A stretch of 64,000 bases of DNA from Pseudoflavonifractor sp902362925 (GTDB lineage: Bacteria; Bacillota; Clostridia; Oscillospirales; Oscillospiraceae). The DNA lies in assembly GCA_902362925.1 (NCBI GenBank), contig CABIYL010000017.1. One strand, given 5' to 3'. The translations under genes and the position numbers were made by a program. Positions 43,615-54,200 of the stretch are shown here, in pieces. Positions within the stretch are counted from its first letter, which is position 1. Each line of letters opens with the position of its first letter. A model generated the notes under the pieces. It saw only the letters and a program-made list of their open reading frames with translations. It searched no databases and was not told the DNA's origin.

Positions 43615-45038
43615 GCTTTGTGTCTCCCGGTTTTCTCCTCTTTCTCCCGACGGTGCTGGCCCTCTACCGGCTTACCCCCTGGCAAAAGCGGTGGATGGTG
43701 CTCCTGCCCGCCTCCTACTTCTTCTACGCCTGTCATAGCCCCTGGCTGCTCAGCCTCATCTTTCTCACCACCCTGGTGTCCTACGCAAGCGCCCTGCGCA
43801 TCGAGCGGGCGGAGACCAGGAAGCAGAAGCGCCGTGCGGTGGTTCTGGATGCGGTGGTGTGCCTGGGCATCCTGTTCCTCTTCAAATACTTGGACTTTGC
43901 CCTGGGCGGGGTGTTCTCCCTGCTGAAGCTGTTCGGGGTGGAGAGCGGCTTCACCGGCTTCCACCTGCTGCTGCCCATGGGCATCTCCTTCTATGTGTTC
44001 CAGACCATGTCCTACACCTTTGACGTCTATCGGGGCACCATCCGGGCGGAGCGACACCTGGGGTACTACGCCCTGTTCGTCTCCTTCTTCCCCCAGCTGG
44101 TGGCGGGACCCATCGAGCGCCCCGGGGACCTGCTGCCCCAGCTGAAGGCCCCCAACCCCCTGGAGCAGGAGGACATCGCCCAGGGCGTCAGATTCCTGGT
44201 GCGTGGATACGGCAAAAAGGTGCTCATCTCCGACTTTCTGGCTCCCTTTGTGGATACGGCCTATGGAGACGCCGCTGGGGCTGGCGGTGCGGCCATGGTG
44301 CTGGCCACCGTGCTCTTTGCCCTGCAAATCTACTGCGACTTCTCCGGATACTCCGATATCGCCATGGGCTGTGCCCGGCTCATGGGTATCAGGCTCACCG
44401 AGAACTTCCGACAGCCCTACGCTGCCGGTTCCATCCGGGATTTCTGGCGGCGGTGGCACATCAGCCTGACCCGCTGGTTCACCGACTACCTGTACATCCC
44501 CCTGGGCGGCAGCCGCCGGGGACTTTTTCGGCAGTGCGTCAACATTCTGGTGGTCTTCCTGGTCAGCGGCCTGTGGCACGGGGCCAACCTGACCTTTGTG
44601 GTGTGGGGCGGGCTCCACGGGCTGTTTTTGACGGCGGAGACCCTGCTGCTGGGAAAGCGGCAGCTCAAGTCTCCCTTGGGTAGAGGACTCCACCGGGCAG
44701 TAACTCTGGTTTTGGTGTGCTTTGCCTGGGTATTTTTCCGTGCGTCCGACCTGTCCCAGGCGGCGTTCATTCTCCGGTCCATCTTCACCGACTTCCGTCT
44801 GTCTAACGCCCTGACCGGACTGGATATGGGCCGGGTGGAGCTGATACTGGTCTGCCTGCTGGTGCTCCTGCTGCCCCTGCTGGAGCAGCTGCCCGCCCTC
44901 AGGGTGCAGGAAAACCGAACCCAGGGGCGGTATGCCGTCCCTCTGCTCTATTTCCTGCTGATTGCCGCCATCGTGATCTGCCGCTGTCTGGTGCTGACAG
45001 AGCACGGGGCCACCGCCTTCATCTACTTTCAGTTCTAG
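43611..45038 (+). CDS. MBOAT-family O-acyltransferase (AlgI/DltB-like)
   Basis: 475 residues, about 11 membrane segments. Motifs FVSFFPQLVAGPIERPGDLLPQ and DFWRRWHISLTRWFTDYLYIPLGG are typical of AlgI-like MBOAT proteins, with the active-site His in LVSGLWHGANLTFVVWGG. It moves an acyl group, usually acetyl, across the membrane to an exported acceptor. The two flanking SGNH-like proteins are the likely outer-face transferases. Confidence 0.93.
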   Translation: MSFVSPGFLLFLPTVLALYRLTPWQKRWMVLLPASYFFYACHSPWLLSLIFLTTLVSYASALRIERAETRKQKRRAVVLDAVVCLGILFLFKYLDFALGGVFSLLKLFGVESGFTGFHLLLPMGISFYVFQTMSYTFDVYRGTIRAERHLGYYALFVSFFPQLVAGPIERPGDLLPQLKAPNPLEQEDIAQGVRFLVRGYGKKVLISDFLAPFVDTAYGDAAGAGGAAMVLATVLFALQIYCDFSGYSDIAMGCARLMGIRLTENFRQPYAAGSIRDFWRRWHISLTRWFTDYLYIPLGGSRRGLFRQCVNILVVFLVSGLWHGANLTFVVWGGLHGLFLTAETLLLGKRQLKSPLGRGLHRAVTLVLVCFAWVFFRASDLSQAAFILRSIFTDFRLSNALTGLDMGRVELILVCLLVLLLPLLEQLPALRVQENRTQGRYAVPLLYFLLIAAIVICRCLVLTEHGATAFIYFQF

Positions 45039-45050
45039 GGGGAGGATGCC

Positions 45051-46487
45051 ATGAAACAGCGAGAAACGCCCTCTCCCGCAGTGCTCTGCGGCGTGTTGGC
45101 GGCGGCGCTGTGCCTGCTGGCCGGGCTGCTGCTCCTCTTCGGCTTTGCCCTGCCGCCCCAGTATGAGAATACCTTTCTGGGAGAGTTGAAATACAAGATG
45201 GAGCGTCTGGAGACCACGGAGGGGCCCCGTATCATCGTGGTAGGGGGCAGCAGCGTGCCCTTTGCCCTGAAAAGCGGCTTGGTGGAGGAGTACCTCCCCG
45301 ACTATCAGGTGGTGGACTTCGGCATGTACGCCGGTATGGGCACGGTGGTCATGCTGGACTGGGCCCAGACCCAGGCCCGTGAGGGGGATATCTTCGTCAT
45401 CGCCCCGGAGCAGAGCGGCCAGACCCTGTCCTGCTTTTTCTCCGGCGAGCTGGCCTGGCAGGCGGCGGACGGCGCCTTTGACCTGCTGCCGCTGATTGAC
45501 TCCAGCCGATACGAGTCCCTGGCGGCCGCATTTCCCGCCTTTGCGGGAAAAAAGCTGTGGTACACCCTGACGGGAGGCCCCGAGCCGGAGGGCGTGTACG
45601 CCCGCTCCTCCTTTGACGAATACGGCGACATCGTCTACCCGGACCGGACAGCCAATATCATGTCCGGGGGCTGCAACCCCAACGACCTCATCTCCTTCTC
45701 CCAGGACGTCATCACAGAGGAGTTTATCGACGATCTCAACGACTTCGCCCGGGTGGTGACCGCAAAAGGTGCCAAAGTGGTCTATCACTTCCCGCCCATG
45801 AACGCCGCTGCGCTGGAGCCGGGTACCGACCAGACGGCGGTGGACGCCTACTACGACTATCTGGACGGACAGCTTCTGTTCCCCATTCTGGGGGACCCTG
45901 GCCGCTGCATCCTGGACAGCGGCTGGTTTTACGACACTAACTTCCACCTCAACGCCAGCGGAGCCACGGTGTTCACCAAGCTGCTTATTGAGGATTTGAA
46001 GGTCTGGCTGGAGGATACTTCTCCCACCGACATTGTCCTGCCCGTCATGCCCTCCGCCGGGACGGCCAACCTGGGGACGGACAACACCGACGAGGTCCTG
46101 TTCACCTACCAACGTACAGAGGACGGCTGGATTTTGTCCGGTCTGACGGATGAGGGACACTCCGCCCAGACCCTCATCCTGCCCGGCAGCCATGAGGGGG
46201 AGCCGGTGGTGGGGATGGATAAGTCCCTCTTTGCCGGAAACACCGTCATCCGTGAAATTACAGTCCAGCCCAATATCGGCGTGCTGTACGATGGCATGTT
46301 CTCCGGCTGTACTGCCCTGAAAAAACTGATTCTCACCGGAGAGGACCCGTCCGCTTACTCGGCGGGGGACGGTCTGCGGGACGGAGGGGATTTCCTTATC
46401 TGCGTGCCGGAGGAGGCGCTGGACAGCTACCGACGTGACTATTTCTGGCAGACCTATGCCGCCTGGATTCAGCCCATGGAGCAATAG
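45051..46487 (+). CDS. Membrane-anchored SGNH-like protein with C-terminal BspA-type LRR
   Basis: 478 residues. One N-terminal membrane anchor (about 12-35), then an AlgJ/DltD-like SGNH domain with IIVVGGSSVPFAL (block I Ser), APEQSGQT and FYDTNFHLNASGA (Asp/His block). The last 140 residues hold LRR-type sequence: TLILPGSHEGEPVVGMDKSL, EITVQPNIGVLYDGMFSGCT. The order is the reverse of the first cassette gene, where the LRR precedes the SGNH domain. Start ATG with gggagg upstream; 12 bp after the MBOAT gene. Confidence 0.75.
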   Translation: MKQRETPSPAVLCGVLAAALCLLAGLLLLFGFALPPQYENTFLGELKYKMERLETTEGPRIIVVGGSSVPFALKSGLVEEYLPDYQVVDFGMYAGMGTVVMLDWAQTQAREGDIFVIAPEQSGQTLSCFFSGELAWQAADGAFDLLPLIDSSRYESLAAAFPAFAGKKLWYTLTGGPEPEGVYARSSFDEYGDIVYPDRTANIMSGGCNPNDLISFSQDVITEEFIDDLNDFARVVTAKGAKVVYHFPPMNAAALEPGTDQTAVDAYYDYLDGQLLFPILGDPGRCILDSGWFYDTNFHLNASGATVFTKLLIEDLKVWLEDTSPTDIVLPVMPSAGTANLGTDNTDEVLFTYQRTEDGWILSGLTDEGHSAQTLILPGSHEGEPVVGMDKSLFAGNTVIREITVQPNIGVLYDGMFSGCTALKKLILTGEDPSAYSAGDGLRDGGDFLICVPEEALDSYRRDYFWQTYAAWIQPMEQ

Positions 46488-46488
46488 C

Positions 46489-46526
46489 GGAGTGGGGGAG
46501 CGTACAGCTCCCCCACTCCTTTTGCA
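46489..46526 (+). terminator. Terminator of the acylation cassette
   Basis: ggagtgggggagc / gctcccccactcc stem then TTTTGC. Confidence 0.85.
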
Positions 46527-46651
46527 TTTTATGACAGGGAAAAACCGGAATTCCCTTTCCCAACCCGCCGGGGCATAGTATAATGTTGAAAGCAGGCGGC
46601 AGACCCTGTCGGAATGGAGCTGCCGCGTGACAGGACACCGGGAGGAAGGTT

Positions 46652-48439
46652 ATGGCGGAGAGAAAACGGGGAACGGGTGAGAGCCCCTTTGAATCCCTGA
46701 ATATGTTAAAGAAAAAGTGGAAGGACGGCACCTTTTCCGAGATTTTAGAGGACTGGAAGTGGATTTTCGGGTACAGCGCCCGGTACAAGGGCGCCATTGT
46801 GTTCTATATCATAATGGGTATCCTCAGCACGTCCCTGGGGCTGGTGAGCAGTGTGGCGGGGAAGTACGCCATCGACGTCATCACCGGCTACGAGACCAGC
46901 AAGCTGTGGCTGGTGATTCTCATCATGGTGAGCAGCGCGCTGGTGGGGTTGCTGTTCACCAGCGTCATCAGCCGGGTATCCACCAGGCTGGCCCTGGACA
47001 TTGACAACGACATCCGGGCGGATATTTTTGACCAGATTATGGACGCCGACTGGCTGTCCCTGAGCCAGTACACCAGCGGCGACATTCTCAACCGCTTCAA
47101 CGGGGATGTGAGTACAGTCAGCAGCAACGCCATCAAGTGGCTGCCCAGCGTGATCATCGCGGTGTACCAGTTTGCCGCCACCTTTTTTGTGCTGTTCTAC
47201 TACGACTGGGTGATGGCCCTGATTGCCCTGGGCAGCGCACCCTTTCTGCTGCTGGCAGGGCGGCTGCTGGTGCGGAAACAGCGGGAGTACAACCGCCGGG
47301 TGCGGGAGGCCAGCAGCGACCTGATGGCCTTTGAGGTGGAGGCGGTGAGCAATTTTGACACCATCAAATCCTTTGGCGTGGGGCCCCATTACAGCGAAAA
47401 AATCCGCTGGTGGCAGGAGCGGTTCCGGAATATCAGTCTGAAATACAACCTCTTCTCCATCAAGAGCGGCGCGCTCATGTCCATGCTGGGGATTATCGTT
47501 CAGTTTGTGGCCTTTGGGTACTGCCTGTTCCGGCTGTGGGGCGGGGGGATTACATACGGCACCATGACCCTCTTTCTCCAGCAGCGCAGTGAGCTGTCCA
47601 CCGCCTTCACAGACCTGGTGGGCATCATCCCCAGCTTCCTCAGCAGCTCTGTTTCGGCCCACCGCATCCGGGAGCTGGCGGAGCTGCCCCGTGAGGTGCA
47701 TCTCCCGGAGAGCAGCGGGCTGGATGTCCACAGCGCCGAAGGCTTTGAGGTGCGGATGGAGCACGTGACCTTCTCCTACCGGGAGGAGGACAGAGTGATT
47801 ACCGACTCGGCCTTCCGTGCCGCGCCCGGCGAGATTGTGGCTCTGGTGGGTCCCTCAGGCGAGGGTAAAACCACATTAATCCGTCTGATTCTGGGCCTGG
47901 TGTGTCCGGGAGAGGGAAGCGTGGTGCTCCGGGACAGTGCGGGCCGTGAAGTGCCGGCCAACGCGGAGACCCGGCGGCTCTTTGCCTACGTGCCTCAGGG
48001 CAACACCATTTTTTCGGGCACTGTGGCGGAGAATATGCGCCTGGTGAAGGAGTCCGCCACCGATGAGGAGATCATTGAGGCGCTGAAGCTGGCCTGTGCA
48101 TGGGAGTTTGTGGAGAAGCTGCCGGAGCAGATCAACAGTATGGTGGGGGAGCGTGGAAAGGGCCTGTCGGAGGGACAGGCGCAGCGTCTGGCGCTGGCAC
48201 GGGCCATGCTGCGGGACGCACCCATCCTGCTGCTGGACGAGGCCACCTCCGCCCTGGACGTGGCCACCGAGCGGGCGGTGCTGCGGAATATCGCCGGCTG
48301 CGGCAAGGGTAAGACCTGCATTGTCACCACACACCGACCCAGCGTGCTGAGCCTCTGTCAGCGGGTCTACCGGGTGATGGACACCCATGTGACTGAGCTG
48401 AGCCAGGAGGAGTCGGGCCGCATGGCCATGGATTTCTGA
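46652..48439 (+). CDS. ABC exporter (fused membrane and ATPase domains)
   Basis: 595 residues. Six-helix exporter membrane domain (about 35-330), then an ATPase domain with Walker A GPSGEGKTTLIRL (about 395-407), signature GLSEGQAQRLALARAM (glutamate replaces the usual second glycine of LSGGQ), Walker B APILLLDEATSALD, and switch VTTHRP. Likely a half-transporter forming a homodimer. Substrate unknown; no partner gene is adjacent. ATG 46652 with gaggaagg upstream. A TATAAT at 46579 may be its -10. Confidence 0.9.
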   Translation: MAERKRGTGESPFESLNMLKKKWKDGTFSEILEDWKWIFGYSARYKGAIVFYIIMGILSTSLGLVSSVAGKYAIDVITGYETSKLWLVILIMVSSALVGLLFTSVISRVSTRLALDIDNDIRADIFDQIMDADWLSLSQYTSGDILNRFNGDVSTVSSNAIKWLPSVIIAVYQFAATFFVLFYYDWVMALIALGSAPFLLLAGRLLVRKQREYNRRVREASSDLMAFEVEAVSNFDTIKSFGVGPHYSEKIRWWQERFRNISLKYNLFSIKSGALMSMLGIIVQFVAFGYCLFRLWGGGITYGTMTLFLQQRSELSTAFTDLVGIIPSFLSSSVSAHRIRELAELPREVHLPESSGLDVHSAEGFEVRMEHVTFSYREEDRVITDSAFRAAPGEIVALVGPSGEGKTTLIRLILGLVCPGEGSVVLRDSAGREVPANAETRRLFAYVPQGNTIFSGTVAENMRLVKESATDEEIIEALKLACAWEFVEKLPEQINSMVGERGKGLSEGQAQRLALARAMLRDAPILLLDEATSALDVATERAVLRNIAGCGKGKTCIVTTHRPSVLSLCQRVYRVMDTHVTELSQEESGRMAMDF

Positions 48440-48450
48440 TAAAGAAGATA

Positions 48451-48494
48451 AAAAAGGTCCCCTGTGAATCGTTGATTCACAGGGGACCTTTTTT
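48451..48494. terminator. Bidirectional terminator between convergent genes
   Basis: 20-bp stem (aaaaaggtcccctgtgaatc and its complement) around a gtt loop, T-rich both ways. Confidence 0.93.
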
Positions 48495-48503
48495 ATTGCT
48501 GAT

Positions 48504-50801
48504 TTACTCCGTAACTTCGCCGCCGTTGGGGTCGGGGGCGGAGTTGGCCTGGGACCAGGCGCGCTCCAGAGCGGCCCAGTCGCGGACGGGCTGGAGGACG
48601 GTCCAGGACTCAACCTGGGTGCCGTTGACTTCGACGAGCTCGAAGTCGTGGGAGTTGGTGGCCTCCTGGACGGCGGCATAGTACCAGGTGCTGGTATCCA
48701 TGTTGTCGGGCCAGGTGATCATGTCGGGCAGCATGTGATCCGCGGAGGGAGCGCGGCCCAGAGTACGGTTGACAATGGTCATGGCCTCGGCACGGGTGAT
48801 GTAGGCGTCGGGGTCGAAGGTGCCGTCGCCGCGGCCCTCAATGATGCCCAGAACGGCGGCTCGGTTGATGTACTGGTTGGCCCAGTGGCCGGCGATGTCG
48901 GGGAAGATATCCTCGCCCTCATAGGTGCCGCCGAAGAAGCGGACCGCGATGGTGGCGAACTCGGCGCGGGTGATGGGAGCGTCGGGATCGAACAGACCGC
49001 CGGGCTTACCGGTGATAATTTCGGCGTTGGTCAGAGTGGAGGCGGCGTTGTTGAACCAGTCGTTGCTGTCGGCGTCCACGTAGTTGTTGCTGGTGCTCCA
49101 GAACATGGTGCGGGACTGGTCGGTCAGCATACGGAAGAAGATGGTGGCCACCTCGGCGCGGGTGATGGAGTCCATGGGATGGACCAGACCGTCGTCACGA
49201 CCGATGATGTAGGCAAAATGATCGGTGGTATTCAGGTCAGGACCGGGGCCCAGGGGGACGTCGGGATCTTCGATGTCGGTCTCACCGCCGCCACTGCTGC
49301 CGCCGCCATCAACAGTATAGGTGACAGAAGGACGGGGGAAGTACAGCTTGTTCTCGGTGCCGTTGGGGGTCAGATAGGCCTCCACGTTGGGGTAGGTGAG
49401 GTAAGTACCGGCAAAGCCCATGTGGCCCACCAGTCTGGCGGTGTAGGTGATGGACAGCTTCTGGCCGCGGAGCAGATCCTGGTGCAGGGTGAGGGTGAAC
49501 TGCTCGGTGCCGTCAGAGGCCTTGGTGTACTTCAGGGTGAGGAACTCCTTGCCGTCCTTGGTGTGGAAGACCAGGGTGTCCTTGTCGCCCATGGTCTGGC
49601 TCTCCCAGTACAGGCCGCCCTCGTCGGTGCCGTTGGCGTTGGTCAGGCTGACGCGGATGGCCTCGGAGGTGGCCAGGTCATAGTTGTAGCCGTCGGAGGA
49701 GCTGTAGCCCAGCACGTCGGTGATGACGCTGCCGGCGGGAACAGCCACGTTGGCAGACTGGCCGTACATGGTGCTGATGATGGTGTCCAGCTGAGAGGCG
49801 GTGTTGTCCAGGGTGGCGTCAAAGCCGCCGTTTTCCACGCTCTTGCTCTGGGCGTAGTCGATGAACTCACCGGCCAGCTTGGAGAGGGCGGACACCTTGG
49901 CATCATCCTTATAATAAGGATAACCCACAGTGACCAGCTTCACGCCGGCCTCAGTCACCTTGTCCAGCTCCTTGGCGGCAAAGTAGATGCCGGTCTCGAA
50001 GTTGGTGTAGATGTCGGCGTCGTCCTTGACGGCCTGGACAGCGGCGGCCAGAGGCTCACTGGCGGAAGCGCTGCCGTAGGTCTGGGGCTCGGCGGACAGA
50101 TTCTCGGCCAGCAGGTCGTTCAGGCTGGTGAGAGCCTCATAACCACCCTCGGCGGCGTCGTTGTTGGCCATGGTGGCGGTGGTGCCGTCGGCCTTGTAGT
50201 AGGAGTTGTTCACGGCGTTGCCGTTGTCGTCCAGCCAGTAGAAGCTGCCGCCGTCGGTGATGAGCACCAGGTAGCGCTTGTCAGCGGCCACAGTGTCGGT
50301 GGACAGGCTGTTGAGGGCGTTCATGCCCTCACGGATACCGGCCTGGATGTTGGTGCCGTGGTCGGAGGCCATCACAAAGGCGGCGCAGTCATTCTCCACG
50401 CCGGAGAAAGCGGCCTCGGAGTCGGCAGTGAGCTCCTGGGGAGCCACTACGGTTTTGGCGGTGGTGGTGAAGATAGTCAGACCGGCGTAGATGTTCTTGT
50501 CGGCCATGAACTTGAGGGCGTTGGCCCACTCTTCCACATAGGTCTTGTTGTTCTCACTGAGGAAAAGGCTCTGGGTGGCGTCCAGCACGAACTGGATGGC
50601 GATGGGGTTAGCGTTGGTATTGGCCACCACGTCCAGGGTGATGGTGGTGTCGCTGCCGGCCAGCTCGCTGGCCTGTTTGCCCAGGGTGATACCGCCCTCG
50701 GTGTTGGCAGGCGGGTTGACTACCGCAGCAGAGGCGGCGGGGAGCATGCCGATGAGCATGACGACAGCCAGCGCCGCGGCCAGGAATTTGCGGATACGCA
50801 T
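48504..50801 (-). CDS. Secreted VWA-domain protein with three SLH repeats
   Basis: 765 residues. Signal peptide (FLAAALAVVMLIGMLPAASA), a von Willebrand A domain (about 65-370; FVLDATQSLFL carries a DxTxS metal-adhesion-site variant; RYLVLITDGG), a beta-rich region (about 370-500), a Ser/Gly linker, then three S-layer homology repeats (HPMDSITRAEVATIFFRML, FDPDAPITRAEFATIAVRF, FDPDAYITRAEAMTIVNRT). SLH repeats bind pyruvylated wall polysaccharide, so this is a surface adhesin or matrix protein. Strong ribosome binding site (cggaggt). Confidence 0.92.
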   Translation of the reverse strand: MRIRKFLAAALAVVMLIGMLPAASAAVVNPPANTEGGITLGKQASELAGSDTTITLDVVANTNANPIAIQFVLDATQSLFLSENNKTYVEEWANALKFMADKNIYAGLTIFTTTAKTVVAPQELTADSEAAFSGVENDCAAFVMASDHGTNIQAGIREGMNALNSLSTDTVAADKRYLVLITDGGSFYWLDDNGNAVNNSYYKADGTTATMANNDAAEGGYEALTSLNDLLAENLSAEPQTYGSASASEPLAAAVQAVKDDADIYTNFETGIYFAAKELDKVTEAGVKLVTVGYPYYKDDAKVSALSKLAGEFIDYAQSKSVENGGFDATLDNTASQLDTIISTMYGQSANVAVPAGSVITDVLGYSSSDGYNYDLATSEAIRVSLTNANGTDEGGLYWESQTMGDKDTLVFHTKDGKEFLTLKYTKASDGTEQFTLTLHQDLLRGQKLSITYTARLVGHMGFAGTYLTYPNVEAYLTPNGTENKLYFPRPSVTYTVDGGGSSGGGETDIEDPDVPLGPGPDLNTTDHFAYIIGRDDGLVHPMDSITRAEVATIFFRMLTDQSRTMFWSTSNNYVDADSNDWFNNAASTLTNAEIITGKPGGLFDPDAPITRAEFATIAVRFFGGTYEGEDIFPDIAGHWANQYINRAAVLGIIEGRGDGTFDPDAYITRAEAMTIVNRTLGRAPSADHMLPDMITWPDNMDTSTWYYAAVQEATNSHDFELVEVNGTQVESWTVLQPVRDWAALERAWSQANSAPDPNGGEVTE

Positions 50802-51076
50802 AGGTCATACCTCCGTTTGCAATTTGCATAAAACAGCGTCACAGACAGCCGGAGAATCTGCGCGCCGCATGCTAACACACGACAAATTATAGCATAGTTA
50901 AAAGGAAACGGCAACAAAAAAACACCCACAGGAAGGGGAAATTTCCAAAATTAGTTTGTGAGTGGTTTATGACGCTTTTTGGTTACAAATGCGCAAAATA
51001 TTGCAAAAACAAGGGTGAACAAATAAAAAATAGGGACTGCTTGTTAAAAAATATCCGAAAAAATAAAGGAAGATTC

Positions 51077-51105
51077 TTGAATTCAAAAGCCGCCTATGCT
51101 ATACT
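51077..51105 (+). promoter_or_regulatory. Promoter of the GH20/RiPP-like operon
   Basis: TTGAAT (51077-51082), 17 bp, TATACT (51100-51105). The other part of the 435-bp gap (50802-51076) is AT-rich, without a gene, and must hold the divergent promoter of the SLH gene. Confidence 0.8.
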
Positions 51106-51111
51106 AACCAA

Positions 51112-51230
51112 AAATAGGTGCCTTTTCGGCGTGTACGCCGGAGAGAGACCTGATGGTTTGCAGCCAGACCCCAGTATCGACGGTGACGCCGGAAGCCGGC
51201 CTTGCGGGGCAACTGTTTTGCAAGGGAGGA
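51112..51230 (+). promoter_or_regulatory. Structured 5' leader of unknown type
   Basis: The 130-base leader is unusually GC-rich and foldable: an outer AGGT/ACCT pair enclosing ggcgt/acgcc, a gccgg/ccggc hairpin, and CTTGC ... GCAAG closing just before the ribosome binding site. A GACCCC segment could pair with GCGGGG downstream. It may be a riboswitch or other cis-regulator. I could not match it to a known class. Confidence 0.4.
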
Positions 51231-51237
51231 GAAAAAT

Positions 51238-54200
51238 ATGAAGAAAGCAGTGCGGAAGGGCGCGTCCAAAGCGGTAGCGCTGGTGCTTAGCCTGGCGATG
51301 ATCTTCGGCATGGCGCCCATGGTCAGCGCTTCGGCCGGCAATACGGCGGATGTGCAGGACAATTTCGACCGCATCGTCCATCTGGACATGGGCCGGAAGT
51401 ATTTTACCCCTGATTGGATTAAGAGCCTGATTGACGAGATGGCCAAGCTGGGCTACAACCAGCTGGAGCTGGACTTCGGCAACAGCGAGACGGGCCAGTT
51501 CCGGTTTGCTCTGAGTGACATGAGTGTCACCTATACTTATACTGAGCAGACCATGGTGCCCGTGGACAATACAGACGCCCAGGAAGAGCCTGCCGCGCCT
51601 GTTGAGACCGGGGAACCTGTGGAAGAGCAGCCTGCCGCCCCTGTCCAGACTGAGGAGCCTGTGGACGAGGAGCAGACTGCTGAGACCGTAATGCCCCTGC
51701 AGGAGGAGCCTGCTGCGCCCGCTGAGACCACAGAACCCACTGCCCCTGTCACCGATGAGGTGCTGGAGCAGGCAGAGGAAAGCGGAACTGCCAACGGTGT
51801 GCTTGAGTATAATTATCTTGATGTGCCGACCACGAACACTGTATATCTCAATGCTGCTCTGCCTGCTGACGATAAGTACATTACCGAGGCCGAGATGGAG
51901 GGCATCATTGACCATGCCAAGGATAAGGGCATTGAGATTGTCCCCCTGCTGAACAGCCCCGGCCATTTTGGCGCGGTGCTGGATGGTGTGCAGGATGAAA
52001 ACGATGATCCTGTGAATTTCAGCTATAACAACAGCAACTCTCTGGACATCACCAATGGGGAAGCAGTGGCCTTTGGTCAGGCTGTGGTGCTGAAGTATGC
52101 CCAGTGGTTCTGGAATAAAGGATGCTGTACCTTTAATATTGGTGCCGATGAGTTCTACACCGAAGGCGGTAGCTTTGGCGGCTTGACACAGGAGACTTAT
52201 CGGCTTTTTGCGGATTATGTAAATGGTCTGTATGATGGCCTGGAGGAGATTGGCTACACCACCATTCGTGCGTTCAACGATGGCTTCTATTATACTAAAA
52301 AGCAGTATGTGGAGTTCAGACCTTTTGAGATCTGCTATTGGTCCAGCGGATACAGCGGTTATGACTACGCTACTGCTCAGACCATTCAGGATAGGGGCCA
52401 TTCCCTGATTAACACGCATGGCAACTATTATTACATTGTGGGCGGCGGCTCCCCCATGATGAAGGGCGAGCTGGCAGCAAGCAGTTTTTCCGCTACGGAG
52501 TTCATGGGCGGACACATTGAAAATCCCTCCGGCGCTATGTTCTGCATCTGGAGCGATAATCCTCTTGGCGCATCCGAGCACGAAGTGTGGACAGACCTGT
52601 TTGACGATCCTGCCTACCTGCTGGACTTCACCACCGGGCTGAAGGGCACCGTGACCAAGACGGATGAGAAAACCGGCGTGCAGGTTACAGCTAACGGCCT
52701 GACCAGATTGACCGTTACTGAGGCTACCTTGGAGGAATCTTCCTATAAGCAGTATGTAGCCTATGATATGGAGCCTGCTACCGATACAGGTGCGTATACA
52801 AAAGAGGCGGAGGTTACCATCCCTCTGGGAACGTTGAAGGACTATGATGCCAGCCGTCTGACTGGCTTTGTGGTGAACAGTGATGGTACCATTCAGGAGA
52901 TTGGCGGTACCAAGTCCGGCGACAGCTATACCTTCACCATGCCCCACTTCTCCGTGGGCGGCGTGGCCCTGAAGGAAGCCTATTACACAATGCCGGATGG
53001 CTATAAGGGCAGTGTGGAGCAGAAGACTGCTACTGGCGATACCTATTATGAAAAGGTCTCCGGCGCCAGTGGGATTGTCCCCGGTGAGCAGTATCTTATT
53101 GTCGGCAAGTATTCTGGTTACCGGGAAGATTATTATTATGCCATGACTGCCGATGGCGGCGTACAACAGGTTGTGCCTAAAGACGGTCGCATTGAGGACA
53201 GCTATGACAGCAATCTGTGGACCTTTGAGAGCAGTAACGGCAGTTATAAGCTGAAAGACAGCAGCGGTACATATGCCTATCCTACGGCATCGGGGGAATG
53301 GTATGGTTGGTCCTACTCCCTCGAAATCGGAAAAATCACTGGCGAGGATGTGACGGTCAGCGGTAATGACACGGTGACCATTGGCCGAAAGGTTCAGAGT
53401 GGACGGAGTAACACAGACTCTTATATTGTGCTTTCGACGCGCTGGGGAAGCGTAAATGGTTTCGGCGCAGGTAACGAAGGTGACGATCTGACCCTCTATA
53501 AGAAAGTAAGCATTCCCGGCGGCACCTATTATACGGTGGGTAAAGATGGTATGAATCGGCTGATTTCCGAAGTGCCCACCACCAACAATGGCGTGTACAC
53601 GGAGGCCAGTTGGGATCCCTTTGAGAATGCCCTTCAGGCTGCCCAGGCTGAACTGGCCAGTGTGCAGGACAGCTATGACAGCCAGACGGATGCTGAACAG
53701 GCGCAGGATGCGCTGAATCAGGCCGCCGAGGCACTGTATGTTGCCTGGCGGGCACTGGAAAACGACCCTGATTATGTGCCGGAACCTGATTGGACACCTA
53801 GGCTCCGCTACTATATTGCCAATGACCATAATGTTGTTAATGTACAGGGGGAAAATGAGGTCCAGGCAGTTGCGACTACTTCCGGCAAGCCCATCGCTGA
53901 GATGGTGGACGAATGGATAACAAGAAGCGCAAGCGGACGTGAGGCCATGTATTGGAAGACCTACGTTCAGAGCAATCCCAAGCAAGCTGGTAATGGTAGC
54001 GAAGATTTAACAGACGAAGGAAAGAATATCGGTACTCAGGCGGTTTCTCTCAAGTATGACGAAAAAAACTGGCTCTATGAAAGCACTGACGGAAAGTGGA
54101 CCGTACTTTCTCAGGATGATCAGTTGACTGTTTACTATGTTGAGAAGACAACGGTTTCCAGAGAGATTACAGTATTTACTTCTGACTGGGGTTCGGATCC

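Noticed and set aside
51541..51780. Repeats in the GH20 gene considered as a tandem DNA repeat or CRISPR-like array
   Set aside because: They are in-frame degenerate EEPAAP/VETGEP codon repeats of a protein linker.
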